Part shown: piece after piece, positions 9,124 to 17,701 of the stretch
Numbering within the stretch: the stretch's first letter is position 1
How the letters are laid out: the number at the start of each line of letters is the position of its first letter
DNA from: Clostridium sporogenes
Lineage (GTDB): Bacteria; Bacillota; Clostridia; Clostridiales; Clostridiaceae
Assembly: GCF_001020205.1 (NCBI RefSeq)
Contig: NZ_CP011663.1
Span: 2,480,001-2,544,000 of the forward strand
DNA: 64,000 nt
Reading direction: 5' to 3'
Position numbers and translations under genes: made by a program
The notes under the pieces: generated by a model
What the model saw: the letters and a program-made list of their open reading frames with translations, nothing else
What the model was told of the DNA's origin: nothing
Databases searched by the model: none

Positions 9124-9890
9124 GTTTCCTCAAAAGCATATATAGCTGCGCCTAATGCTCCAGTTAATTGTGCTAATTCTGGTACTTTTATATCATGGCC
9201 TAGTTCCTTTTCCATAGCTTTAACTATTCCTTTATTTCTAGCTACTCCACCTACCATAACTACTTGATCTTCAATACCTACTCTCATGGCAAGGGTTGAT
9301 ACACGTCTTACTACAGAAGTATGAATTCCTGCTACAATATCTTCTTTTTTTGCATTTGCTGATAGATGAGAAATTACCTCTGATTCAGCGAACACAGTAC
9401 AGGTACTACTAATTGAAACTTCCTTTGTAGATTTTTCTGATATTTCTCCTAACTTAGAAACATCCGTTTCAAGAACTCCTGCCATAACATCTAAAAATCT
9501 TCCTGTACCAGCGGCACACTTATCATTCATTATAAAATTTATAAGTTTGCCCTTATCATTTAACTTCATAGCCTTAGCATCTTGTCCACCAATATCTATT
9601 ATAGTCCTTGCACCTGGTATTAAAAATGCTACTCCTTTAGCATGGCAACTTAATTCACTTATTTGTTTGTCAGCATCTTTATATTGGATTCTACCATATC
9701 CTGTAACTACGGTTTTTTCTATATCCTTTTCTGTTAAATTAGATTTTTCTTTTAATTCTTTTATCAATTTTAGAGGTCCACTGGTTCCAGTTCCAACAGG
9801 TACTAAAACACTAGCAACTATTTCCTCTCCATCTTTTATAATAACACCCTTAGAGGTAGTAGAACCTATATCCAATCCCATTGTATACAT
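9117..9890 (-). CDS. hadI: Activator (ATPase) of 2-hydroxyisocaproyl-CoA dehydratase
   Basis: A 257-residue BadF/BadG/HgdC-type activator. It hydrolyses ATP to push one electron from ferredoxin or flavodoxin into the HadBC dehydratase. The sugar-kinase-like fold is visible: GLDIGSTTSKGV (phosphate 1), IGGQDAKAM, and GGVARNKGIV; the subunit-bridging [4Fe-4S] cysteines are in NDKCAAGTGRF and SSTCTVFAESE. The sequence is closest to my recollection of C. difficile HadI. It ends in YAFEETK and the TAG stop lies within the end of a repeat element, making the protein some nine residues shorter than C. difficile HadI. Unusually, it is separated from hadABC by etfA and a transporter gene. Confidence 0.88.
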   Translation of the reverse strand: MYTMGLDIGSTTSKGVIIKDGEEIVASVLVPVGTGTSGPLKLIKELKEKSNLTEKDIEKTVVTGYGRIQYKDADKQISELSCHAKGVAFLIPGARTIIDIGGQDAKAMKLNDKGKLINFIMNDKCAAGTGRFLDVMAGVLETDVSKLGEISEKSTKEVSISSTCTVFAESEVISHLSANAKKEDIVAGIHTSVVRRVSTLAMRVGIEDQVVMVGGVARNKGIVKAMEKELGHDIKVPELAQLTGALGAAIYAFEETK

Positions 9891-9966
9891 ATGTGTATCC
9901 CCCTTTTTAAAATATTTTAGTATAGTAATTGTTATTCAGACTCTACAGTTGATATACCATCTTTTT

Positions 9967-11550
9967 TTATATATTATCTTGATTTTCTACTGATATATTG
10001 TCCTCATCTTCCTTTGATGCATCGTCATCTGTACTTTTTTCCTCTTCTATTGATATACTTTCTTTATCTCCTTTTTGCATATCGTCTTGACCTTCTACTG
10101 CCACATTTTCCTTATCTCCCTTTAACCTATCATCTTCACCTTCTGATACACTGTCCTGTTCTTCCTTTAATATATCATCCTTATCTTCTGTTGACACATT
10201 TTCCTCATCTTCCTCCGATATATCATCTTGGTCTTCTATTAACTTACTGTCTTCTTTCTTTAACACATCATCTTTTTCTTCCTTTGATGCAATGTCTTTA
10301 TGTTTTTTGGATATATTATCTTGCTCTTCTTTTAACGCACTATCTTTTTCTTTTAACATGTTATCTTTATCTTCTACTGATGCACTGTTCTGATCTTCAT
10401 TTGATATATTATTTCGCTCTTCTAATAATATACTTTCCTTCTCTTTTTTAAATCTGTTGTTTTTTATTCTTCCTACAACTATACATGGAATAACTACAGC
10501 AAATATACCAATTATACCCACATATCCATAGCCTACAACAACAATTTTAGTTAATCCAAACAAGGAAATTGTCATAGATAACAGCATACAAACAAGAGAA
10601 ATTAACCCTCTTCTTTTTTTAATATTTTCTGGTTTCTTAAAAACATGTTCAAATCTAGCCACTGCTCCAAAGACACATCCTATACCTGTGGATACAAAGG
10701 CTAAAAATAATACTACTGAATAAGAAAATAATAAAAATCCACTATTAAAACGTTTACACACATATAAAATTGGTATAGTTTCCTTTTGAGCCTCTGGCAT
10801 CCATGCCAATAGCATTATACAGGATAATGTTATCATTACACCGTTTAAAATAATACCTAAAGTCATTGACTTATTAATAGCTTTATCAGATTTTAAAGTG
10901 TCACTAGCACTTAGTACAATAGCAACAACGAAGGCCTGATAACCAGCATATCGAAGTCCGCTATACAAAACTGTTCCAAAGGATGAAGGTGAATATTTTG
11001 TAGAAACAAGATGTGATAAATTCCCTGAATTATTAACTATACCTACAATTACTATGATTGTTAAAAATATTAATATTAGAACGGTTATAATAGTTGAAGC
11101 TTTTCTTATTAATTCAGATCCATATATAGTTAATATATAAAAAATGCCCCCTGTGACTAATACCCCTACTAAATAATTAACACCATAATTCTCCATTAAA
11201 GAAGCGGAACCTGCTATGGATCCTCCTGTACCTAATAATACTATCATTAAATATCCTATTTCAAAAATAACAGAAAAGACTTTGTCATAGGGTTCATACA
11301 TCTTTTTTGACCAACTTTTATAGTCATAGGTTCCATAGTTTTTTGCTAATATTAATGATTCTCTATAAGTTAAACCTATAATTATAACTATAACTGCAGG
11401 TAACCATACAGAATGCCAACCATGCTTAACAAAAAAATTCATTGTTTGGTTACCTGTTGCAAATCCCCCTCCCACATGAGCTCCAAACCATACTGCTGCT
11501 ACCTGGAAAGCAGTTAAGAATCCTACCTTAGATTTTGAATTTTCACTCAT
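9967..11550 (-). CDS. YkvI-family membrane transporter with acidic octapeptide-repeat tail
   Basis: The start is ATG 11550 behind a GGGGGAG site (a longer frame starts upstream without such a site), giving 527 residues. Residues 1-365 form about eleven hydrophobic helices with AVWFGAHVGGGFATGNQ near the start, typical of YkvI-like LeuT-fold proteins. The last 150 residues are different: about sixteen imperfect 8-residue units of the pattern E-D-x-D-x-hydrophobic-x-x, strongly charged, with lysine and acidic residues and no hydrophobic stretch. The gene lies between etfA and hadI in the Stickland block on the same strand, so import of leucine or export of isocaproate or 2-hydroxyisocaproate is a reasonable guess; no substrate is shown. 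Confidence 0.78.
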   Translation of the reverse strand: MSENSKSKVGFLTAFQVAAVWFGAHVGGGFATGNQTMNFFVKHGWHSVWLPAVIVIIIGLTYRESLILAKNYGTYDYKSWSKKMYEPYDKVFSVIFEIGYLMIVLLGTGGSIAGSASLMENYGVNYLVGVLVTGGIFYILTIYGSELIRKASTIITVLILIFLTIIVIVGIVNNSGNLSHLVSTKYSPSSFGTVLYSGLRYAGYQAFVVAIVLSASDTLKSDKAINKSMTLGIILNGVMITLSCIMLLAWMPEAQKETIPILYVCKRFNSGFLLFSYSVVLFLAFVSTGIGCVFGAVARFEHVFKKPENIKKRRGLISLVCMLLSMTISLFGLTKIVVVGYGYVGIIGIFAVVIPCIVVGRIKNNRFKKEKESILLEERNNISNEDQNSASVEDKDNMLKEKDSALKEEQDNISKKHKDIASKEEKDDVLKKEDSKLIEDQDDISEEDEENVSTEDKDDILKEEQDSVSEGEDDRLKGDKENVAVEGQDDMQKGDKESISIEEEKSTDDDASKEDEDNISVENQDNI

Positions 11551-11662
11551 ATTATTCTCCCCCATACATATTAAATTGGGCATAATTTTTATATTATCTT
11601 TATAATAACCCCCCTGATTCTAATATTTCTATATTAGAATAGGGAGGTTTATAATAAATACT

Positions 11663-11764
11663 ATAAACAGAGTTCTTGGCTTCAGAAGGAGTAAAAACTT
11701 CCTCTGAAGCTTAGAAATCGTTATCCAGGGACGTATCCGCTCTTTACTCCCACTTTGAAGAAAA
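11663..11764. repeat. Intergenic palindromic repeat, family 2, copy 2
   Basis: Shares ordered blocks with 3191-3345 (ATAAACAG, GTTCTTGGCT, ACTTCCTCT, AAGCTTA, GTTATCC, CTTTACTCCCA). A hairpin GCTTCAGA/TCTGAAGC is visible (11680-11710). The following 11765-11850 contains further short hairpins such as CCAAATC/GATTTGG and GC-richer sequence than its surroundings, but no frame. The gap 11551-11891 otherwise separates etfA from the transporter gene, so both may still be one transcript. Confidence 0.6.
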
Positions 11765-11891
11765 GCAGAGAGTCCAAATCTTCGATTTGGTGCGAATCGC
11801 TTCTACAGAGTGCGATGGTAGTGTTAGAGCGGGTAGTCATCGGATAAAATAAATAGTATGGAAATACTTAATTTTATAAAATGATTTTATT

Positions 11892-12941
11892 TTAAACTAT
11901 TTTACTTTGTTCAAATAACTTAGTAATACGATCATCATCATCTAATAATTCTAATAGCTTAGGTACTACATCATATAGGTCTCCCACTATTCCATAGTCT
12001 GCTACCTCAAATATTGGAGCTGATTCATTTTTATTTATAGCAACTATAATATCTGACTCTTGCATACCAGCTAAATGTTGTATAGCTCCTGAAATACCGC
12101 AAGCTATATAAACTGTTGGTTTTACAGTTGTTCCTGTTTGACCTACTTGATGTGAATTGTCAATCCAACCAGCATCTACAGCTGCACGGGAAGACCCCAC
12201 TACTCCCCCTAATCTATCAGCTAATTGTTTTAATAATTTAAACCCATCAGGATTTCCAAGGCCAAGTCCCCCAGATACAATAAAGTTTGCATCTGTTAAT
12301 GATACTAACTCTTTTTTAGATTTAACTATTTCAACTACTTCTGTTCTTATATCATCTTTAATTAAATCTGCACTTAATTTTAAGATTTGACCCTTTCTAT
12401 TTTCATCCCGTGCAGCTTTATCCATAACTCCTGGTCTTACTGTAGACATTTGAGGTCTATTATCAGGGCATATTATTGTAGCCATGATATTTCCTCCGAA
12501 GGCTGGACGAGTTTGTTTAAGTTTTTTATCCTCTGGATCTACTTCTAACTTAGTGCAGTCAGCTGTTAGTCCAGTATCCAAATTTGATGCTATTCTAGGT
12601 GCTAAATCTCTTCCTATATGAGTTGCACCAATTAATACAATTTCTGGTTTAATATCATTTACTGCATCCACTATAACCTTTGCATATCCATCAGTAGTGT
12701 ACTTTTCTAATAGTGGATCATTTGCATAATAAACTTTATCTGCTCCAAATTTTATTAATTCATCTGCTAAATTATCAACATTATATCCAAGTAAAACTGC
12801 GCACAATTCTACTCCAATATCATCAGCTATTTTTCTACCTTCTCCTAATAACTCTATAACTACAGGAGTTATTTTTCCCTGTCTTTGTTCTGCAATTACC
12901 CAGACATTTTTATAACTACTTAAATCTTTTTTTATATCCAT
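11892..12941 (-). CDS. etfA: Electron transfer flavoprotein, alpha subunit
   Basis: A 349-residue EtfA. It binds FAD in the C-terminal domain and forms, with EtfB and the acyl-CoA dehydrogenase next to it, the complex that couples reduction of an enoyl-CoA by NADH to reduction of ferredoxin. The FAD-binding part contains GSSRAAVDAGW, QVGQTGTTVKP and CGISGAIQHLAGM, all family signatures. There is no N-terminal ferredoxin extension. It starts at ATG behind CGGAGGG, 18 bp after etfB. In this operon the enoyl-CoA would be isocaprenoyl-CoA made by HadBC. Confidence 0.93.
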   Translation of the reverse strand: MDIKKDLSSYKNVWVIAEQRQGKITPVVIELLGEGRKIADDIGVELCAVLLGYNVDNLADELIKFGADKVYYANDPLLEKYTTDGYAKVIVDAVNDIKPEIVLIGATHIGRDLAPRIASNLDTGLTADCTKLEVDPEDKKLKQTRPAFGGNIMATIICPDNRPQMSTVRPGVMDKAARDENRKGQILKLSADLIKDDIRTEVVEIVKSKKELVSLTDANFIVSGGLGLGNPDGFKLLKQLADRLGGVVGSSRAAVDAGWIDNSHQVGQTGTTVKPTVYIACGISGAIQHLAGMQESDIIVAINKNESAPIFEVADYGIVGDLYDVVPKLLELLDDDDRITKLFEQSKIV

Positions 12942-12959
12942 ATTACCCTCCGATCATTT

Positions 12960-13745
12960 TTATATAATATGCTTTTGTTTCAAACTTACAACCAATTTTT
13001 CAACCATCTCTTCTGTTGATCCTTCTAGCATAACACCCTTACCTTTAGGTGCTGGAGTAAAGGATCTAAACACTTTAGTTGGAGAAGCCTTAAGACCTAC
13101 TCCTTCTTTTTCTATATCTAAATCATCTATAGTTAAAACTTTTATTTCCTTTTTATAGGCATCAAATATTTTGTCCACAGCCATATATCTAGGCTCATTA
13201 AGGGAACTTACAGCTGTTAAAAGAGCAGGTTTTTTAACTCTAATTATTTCATATCCATCCTCTAGCTGTCTTTGTACTGTTATTTTGTCCCCTTCCATTT
13301 TAAAGTCTTGTACATAAGTAACCTGTGGAATACCTAATTTTTCTGAAATTTGTGGTCCAACCTGTGCTGTATCTCCATCTATAGCTTGTCTTCCAGCGAA
13401 TATAATATCATAATTTCCAATCTTTCTAATTGCTGATGCAATAACCTTTGAAGTAGCCCAAGTATCAGAACCTGCAAAGGCTCTATCACTTACTAAATAA
13501 GCCTCATCTGCCCCCATTGCAAGACATTCTCTTAACATAACGTCAGCCTGTGGTGGTCCCATTGAAACCACTGATACTGTTACATTTTCATTTTCATCTT
13601 TCATTCTTAAAGCTTCTTCAAGTGCATTTGCATCATCTGGGTTTAATATACTTGGAACACCTTCTCTTATTAGTGTTCCTGTTTTAGGATCTATCTTTAC
13701 TTCTGTTGTATCCGGAACTTGCTTAACGCATACTACTATCCTCAA
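12960..13745 (-). CDS. etfB: Electron transfer flavoprotein, beta subunit
   Basis: A 261-residue EtfB. The likely start is TTG 13745, because a GGAGGT (13753-13758) lies 7 nt before it and the normal EtfB opening RIVVCVKQVPDT follows immediately; a TTG 15 nt upstream would overlap the ribosome site. Visible signatures include the nucleotide-binding VSMGPPQADVMLRECLAMGADEAYL and FAGRQAIDGDTAQVGPQ segments. In bifurcating complexes this subunit carries the bifurcating FAD and binds NADH. It sits between acdB and etfA with short gaps, as in other clostridial acyl-CoA dehydrogenase/Etf operons. Confidence 0.93.
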   Translation of the reverse strand: MRIVVCVKQVPDTTEVKIDPKTGTLIREGVPSILNPDDANALEEALRMKDENENVTVSVVSMGPPQADVMLRECLAMGADEAYLVSDRAFAGSDTWATSKVIASAIRKIGNYDIIFAGRQAIDGDTAQVGPQISEKLGIPQVTYVQDFKMEGDKITVQRQLEDGYEIIRVKKPALLTAVSSLNEPRYMAVDKIFDAYKKEIKVLTIDDLDIEKEGVGLKASPTKVFRSFTPAPKGKGVMLEGSTEEMVEKLVVSLKQKHII

Positions 13746-13784
13746 ATTCTTAACCTCCAATTTTGTTTATTTCTCAATATATAA

Positions 13785-14918
13785 CTATTTAAGAGCTTTT
13801 GCAGCAATAACCATTTGCTGAACTTGAGATGTACCTTCATATATAGATGTAATTCTAGCATCTCTATACATTCTTTCTATTGGGTAATCTTTCATAAATC
13901 CATATCCACCATGTAATTGTAATGCTTTATAAGCTACTTCGTTTGCAATTTCTGCTGCATAATACTTAGCCATTGCGGATTCTACACCTGGATTTATACC
14001 ATTGTCTTTCTTCTCTGCGGCATCATATACAAGCCATCTTGCAGCTTGAACCTTAGTTTCCATATCTGCAATTGTAAATTGAGTATTTTGGAATTTTGCT
14101 AAAGGTCTACCAAATTGAACTCTTTCCTTAACATATTTTATAGCTTCGTCTAGAGCCCCTTGAGCTATTCCAAGAGCCTGAGCCGCTACTCCGATTCTAC
14201 CAACATCAAGAGTATTTAAAGCTATCTTAAATCCTTTGCCTTCTTTTCCAATAAGATTTTCCTTAGGAACTTTTACATTTTCAAATATTAAATCCGCTGT
14301 TTCAGTTCCTCTAATTCCCATTTTATTTTCATGAGCACCTGTTGAAAATCCGTCCCACTTACTTTCAACTATAAAGGCTGAGATTCCCCTTGATCCTTTA
14401 CCTTTTTCTGTCATTGCCGTTACTATAGCAAAATCACAAATAGGTGCATTTGTAATAAATGTTTTTCTTCCATTTAAAATGTAATGATCTCCCTCTAAAA
14501 CTGCTGTAGTTTGACCAGCACCAGCATCAGATCCCGCTCCTGGTTCTGTAAGTCCAAAAGATCCAATATATTCTCCTGTAGCAAGAGGTTTTAAATATTT
14601 TTCTTTTTGCTCATCTGTTCCAAAATTGAGTAAAGGTAATGCTACCAATGATGCTCCTGCTGTTATAAAAGTTCCAGTAGATGCGCATCTTTTACTAATT
14701 TCTTCCATTATTATGCAGTATGATACATAGTCTGCTCCAGCTCCACCATATTCCTTAGGTATTACAGGACTTATAAATTTATATTGTGCAAGTTTTTGTA
14801 ATAACTCTTTAGGTAATTTCCCTTCAGTATCAACTTCTTCTGGAATATCTTTTAATTCCCTATCTACAAAATCCCTTACGGATTTTCTTAAAAGTTCATG
14901 CTCTTTTTTAAATAACAT
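13785..14918 (-). CDS. acdB: Acyl-CoA dehydrogenase of the reductive leucine branch (isocaprenoyl-CoA reductase)
   Basis: A 377-residue flavoprotein of normal length for short-chain acyl-CoA dehydrogenases. The FAD/substrate signatures GLTEPGAGSDAG and the C-terminal YEGTSQVQ with the catalytic glutamate are intact; QLHGGYGFMKDYPIERMYRD is the second family signature. With EtfBA it would reduce isocaprenoyl-CoA to isocaproyl-CoA. The symbol is assigned from the position between hadABC and etfBA; by sequence alone butyryl-CoA or aromatic enoyl-CoA specificity cannot be excluded. A 361-bp gap separates it from hadC. Confidence 0.85.
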   Translation of the reverse strand: MLFKKEHELLRKSVRDFVDRELKDIPEEVDTEGKLPKELLQKLAQYKFISPVIPKEYGGAGADYVSYCIIMEEISKRCASTGTFITAGASLVALPLLNFGTDEQKEKYLKPLATGEYIGSFGLTEPGAGSDAGAGQTTAVLEGDHYILNGRKTFITNAPICDFAIVTAMTEKGKGSRGISAFIVESKWDGFSTGAHENKMGIRGTETADLIFENVKVPKENLIGKEGKGFKIALNTLDVGRIGVAAQALGIAQGALDEAIKYVKERVQFGRPLAKFQNTQFTIADMETKVQAARWLVYDAAEKKDNGINPGVESAMAKYYAAEIANEVAYKALQLHGGYGFMKDYPIERMYRDARITSIYEGTSQVQQMVIAAKALK

Positions 14919-14952
14919 ACTTTCCTCCTTTTAAATTTAAACCTTCAATAAA

Positions 14953-15112
14953 ATGTAGTGATTTTTCATTTTAATTTTGTAAAATATTTATTTATAACCC
15001 CATATACTGTTTTAAAAATTTCATATTAATTCTTCTGATATGTCTTTTCTTCTAGCTAATCTATAATAAAAGAACTTCATATATTAAAATTTTTAGTGAA
15101 AAATCACTACAT
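14953..15112. repeat. Long-range perfect inverted repeat in the hadC-acdB gap
   Basis: ATGTAGTGATTTTTCA at 14953-14968 is exactly complementary to TGAAAAATCACTACAT at 15097-15112, 128 bp apart. The intervening DNA is AT-rich and non-coding. This could be the end pair of a small inserted element, a long hairpin affecting mRNA processing, or an attenuating structure between hadC and acdB. The rest of the gap 14919-15279 shows nothing else recognisable. Confidence 0.6.
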
Positions 15113-15279
15113 AATTTATAAAAGGAAATTTAATTATTTTTATATAAAATATTTTTATCTCAATCTATCTAATAAACCCATTACTTTTTATTAGCTATCC
15201 ACCTATAAACAAAGTTTAATATATAATAAATTTTTTAATTTTTCCTATAATTAAAGTTTCAAATTTAAATTACAATTTT

Positions 15280-16407
15280 TTATAATATTTCTGAGAAAGT
15301 TTGTATTCTTGTTCTTATTTGTTCTACACTCTTATTTTGTTGGTCTACCTCTATCATAGTTGTAGGAATGTCTTCCTTTTCAATATCCTTTTTAACAATT
15401 GGATAGTCATATTCTTCTGGGTCACAGAATTTCATCATTGCAAATACTACACCATCTATTCCTTTAGCTTTAGCTTCCTTTGCAATCATTGAACCTCTAA
15501 TCTTTTTAGGATCATATGCTAAAGAACATCCTTCAATATTTGACCATTGTCTTGCTAATCTATCTAATGCATTTTTTCCTTCTGGTACGTCCGTTCTAAA
15601 CTGTCTACTTTCCTGAGCTAAATCATCTGCTACTATTCTTAATTTATTTTCTTCAAAAACATCAAGCATTTCTTTTGAATCTAGAAGTATTCCAGTGACT
15701 AATACCTTTTTACCATCATATTTTTCTTCTGGCAGCACAGCTAATAGCTCATTTAATTCTTTTACTATTTTTGTATGTTCATCTTTTCTCATAAAGAATC
15801 CACTTTTAATAACAAGATTTCTTTGGTAGTTATTTATTGTATTAGGATGTTTAGCTGCTTCATCTACAAAAGATCTCATTACTTTTCTATGTTCATTGTA
15901 TATATCTATACTATTTTGCATTTCTTCTTCAGTTATTTCTTTTCCTCTTATTTCCTCTATTTTTGCTTTTACATGTTTATATTCTTCAACTAAATACTCT
16001 ACACCCGCTTCTAATTTTCTATTTTGAGGATGAACTAATGCAATATATGGAATATCTTTAATGGCAAATTTCCAATTTTGTCCCATACAGTTTAATGTAT
16101 CGCACATTCCAGGAATAATAACAGCTGATAATCCCTCATATATCCCTTTTAAGCCAAATTCCATACAGGATTGCATTATGGAACAACAAAATGCTGGATA
16201 ATATTGTTTAGCTAAATTAGCTTCAACATCGCCTCCCCAGATACCTATTGGAAGCATATCTGCTGCATATACTATTTCCTCTGGAGTATATACTGGGAAA
16301 CATCCTATTACTTTATTTCCTGTTCTTTCTTTATAATCTGAAACAACTTTTTTAGGGTTCTTAACAATTCCCTCTAATTTAGATAAAATATTTTTTATAT
16401 TATCCAT
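15280..16407 (-). CDS. hadC: 2-hydroxyisocaproyl-CoA dehydratase, small (beta) subunit
   Basis: A 375-residue HgdB/FldC-type subunit of the radical dehydratase that removes water from 2-hydroxyisocaproyl-CoA. Cysteines that ligate a [4Fe-4S] cluster are seen in CFPVYTPEE, GMCDTLNCMGQ and MKFCDPEEYD, and the family C-terminal pattern IEVDQQNKSVEQIRTRIQ is present. Its ATG shares one base with the TAA of hadB (TAATG), so the two subunits are translationally coupled. The substrate assignment rests on the better match of the partner subunit to HadB than to the phenyllactate enzyme FldB. Confidence 0.88.
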   Translation of the reverse strand: MDNIKNILSKLEGIVKNPKKVVSDYKERTGNKVIGCFPVYTPEEIVYAADMLPIGIWGGDVEANLAKQYYPAFCCSIMQSCMEFGLKGIYEGLSAVIIPGMCDTLNCMGQNWKFAIKDIPYIALVHPQNRKLEAGVEYLVEEYKHVKAKIEEIRGKEITEEEMQNSIDIYNEHRKVMRSFVDEAAKHPNTINNYQRNLVIKSGFFMRKDEHTKIVKELNELLAVLPEEKYDGKKVLVTGILLDSKEMLDVFEENKLRIVADDLAQESRQFRTDVPEGKNALDRLARQWSNIEGCSLAYDPKKIRGSMIAKEAKAKGIDGVVFAMMKFCDPEEYDYPIVKKDIEKEDIPTTMIEVDQQNKSVEQIRTRIQTFSEIL

Positions 16408-17639
16408 TATTTGTTTCCTCCTTTCTTTCTTTCTTCCATAACTTCTACTAGGCCTTGAAGTCTTGTTTCAAACTGAGCCTTACTGAAGTTTCTTGGATCT
16501 GCTTGGTCTCCATCGAAGCCTGCATATGGTATACCTGTTTCTTCAAAAACTTTTCTTTCCATTTCATATTGAATAAAACTCATTAATTTACAGCTTCTAT
16601 TCATGTGATAGAATGCTCCATCACAATTTCCATCTATTAAGGAATCTATTCTATATTTACACATTGTTTCTAAGTTAACATTGTTAAACATAGTACTATA
16701 AGCTTTAGCCATTCCGTCTAAATCGTTTACTTCATACTGCAGAGCCCAAGCATGAGGGTAAACACTTCCAGTCATGTTAACACCATAACCTGCTAAAGTT
16801 CTCATCTTATAGCCTATATATGGCCAGCATGGAATTCCTTCCATCATAATTCTATATTTTTCTTCTCCTCTAAAGGAAGTTGCTTTATTTTTAATATTAT
16901 CTTCTAATTCAGAAATCAATAATTTGAAAGCTTCTGTAGTTTCTTTTTTGCCTCTATAACATACGATAACAGCCATATAAGTAAATAAGTCAAATCCATT
17001 CATTGGTGATGGGAAAGATCCTGATGGTAAACTCATAGAATATTTCCAAAGCTTACCGTTTTCAGCGGAGATTTTCATAACTTCTTCAAACTTCTTAGGA
17101 TCAAATTTCTTTCCAGAAATTTTTTCAAGTTGTTTTATAGCCTCTTCAAATTGAGCTCTAAGGTATTTAATTCTATTTTCTGTTACCTCATCTTCATTAT
17201 TAAATGTAGTATCAATCATTATTAGTGGTATATCTAATTCTTTTGCAATATTTTCATACCATTTAATAACTTGATTACAAATATTATTACAGCAGCATAT
17301 AAAGTCAGGCTTTGGCATATTTAAATTTTCTGATCCACCCTTTTCTAAAAGTCCAAAATTTGTTCTTGCATATGCACATAAATCAATTGAATATCCAGCA
17401 CTTTCTGCAGCCTCACAAAGTGATAAGGACTCTTTCTTAGCTGCAACCCCAGCGGCTTGGTTTTCTGGATATAATACGTCTAAACCAAAAGTTTCTACTA
17501 ATTCCTGTGGAAATACAGAAGTTGACCAACCAACCGGTTTTCCCTCTTCTTTTGCCTTCCAAGCATCCGCATAAGATTTAGCTAATATACCATTAATCAT
17601 TTTTGCTGCATTCTTTTTGACCTCTTTCTTATCAGCCAT
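16407..17639 (-). CDS. hadB: 2-hydroxyisocaproyl-CoA dehydratase, large (alpha) subunit
   Basis: A 410-residue catalytic subunit carrying the substrate-binding [4Fe-4S] cluster. Cysteines are in DLCAYARTNFG, CCCNNICNQ and NRSCKLMS, followed by the conserved FDGDQADPRNF. The opening region VGWSTSVFPQEL, YPENQAAGVAAKK and the internal TMFNNVNLE match my memory of C. difficile HadB much better than the C. sporogenes phenyllactyl enzyme FldB, which reads ASNFPQE and has different inner segments. I therefore assign leucine-derived 2-hydroxyisocaproyl-CoA as substrate. This is recall, not an alignment. Confidence 0.88.
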   Translation of the reverse strand: MADKKEVKKNAAKMINGILAKSYADAWKAKEEGKPVGWSTSVFPQELVETFGLDVLYPENQAAGVAAKKESLSLCEAAESAGYSIDLCAYARTNFGLLEKGGSENLNMPKPDFICCCNNICNQVIKWYENIAKELDIPLIMIDTTFNNEDEVTENRIKYLRAQFEEAIKQLEKISGKKFDPKKFEEVMKISAENGKLWKYSMSLPSGSFPSPMNGFDLFTYMAVIVCYRGKKETTEAFKLLISELEDNIKNKATSFRGEEKYRIMMEGIPCWPYIGYKMRTLAGYGVNMTGSVYPHAWALQYEVNDLDGMAKAYSTMFNNVNLETMCKYRIDSLIDGNCDGAFYHMNRSCKLMSFIQYEMERKVFEETGIPYAGFDGDQADPRNFSKAQFETRLQGLVEVMEERKKGGNK

Positions 17640-17701
17640 TTATATTCCTCCCCTTTCTCGATCTAAGTTCTTATACCCTCCATCTAAAAACTTACATTAA
17701 T

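Noticed and set aside
10014..10451. Leucine/histidine-rich plus-strand frame
   Set aside because: It is the complement of the acidic repeat tail of the transporter gene; composition is an artefact of the repeat.
16407..17639. Assignment of the large dehydratase subunit to phenyllactate (fldB)
   Set aside because: Opening and internal segments fit my recollection of HadB clearly better than FldB; a direct alignment would settle it.
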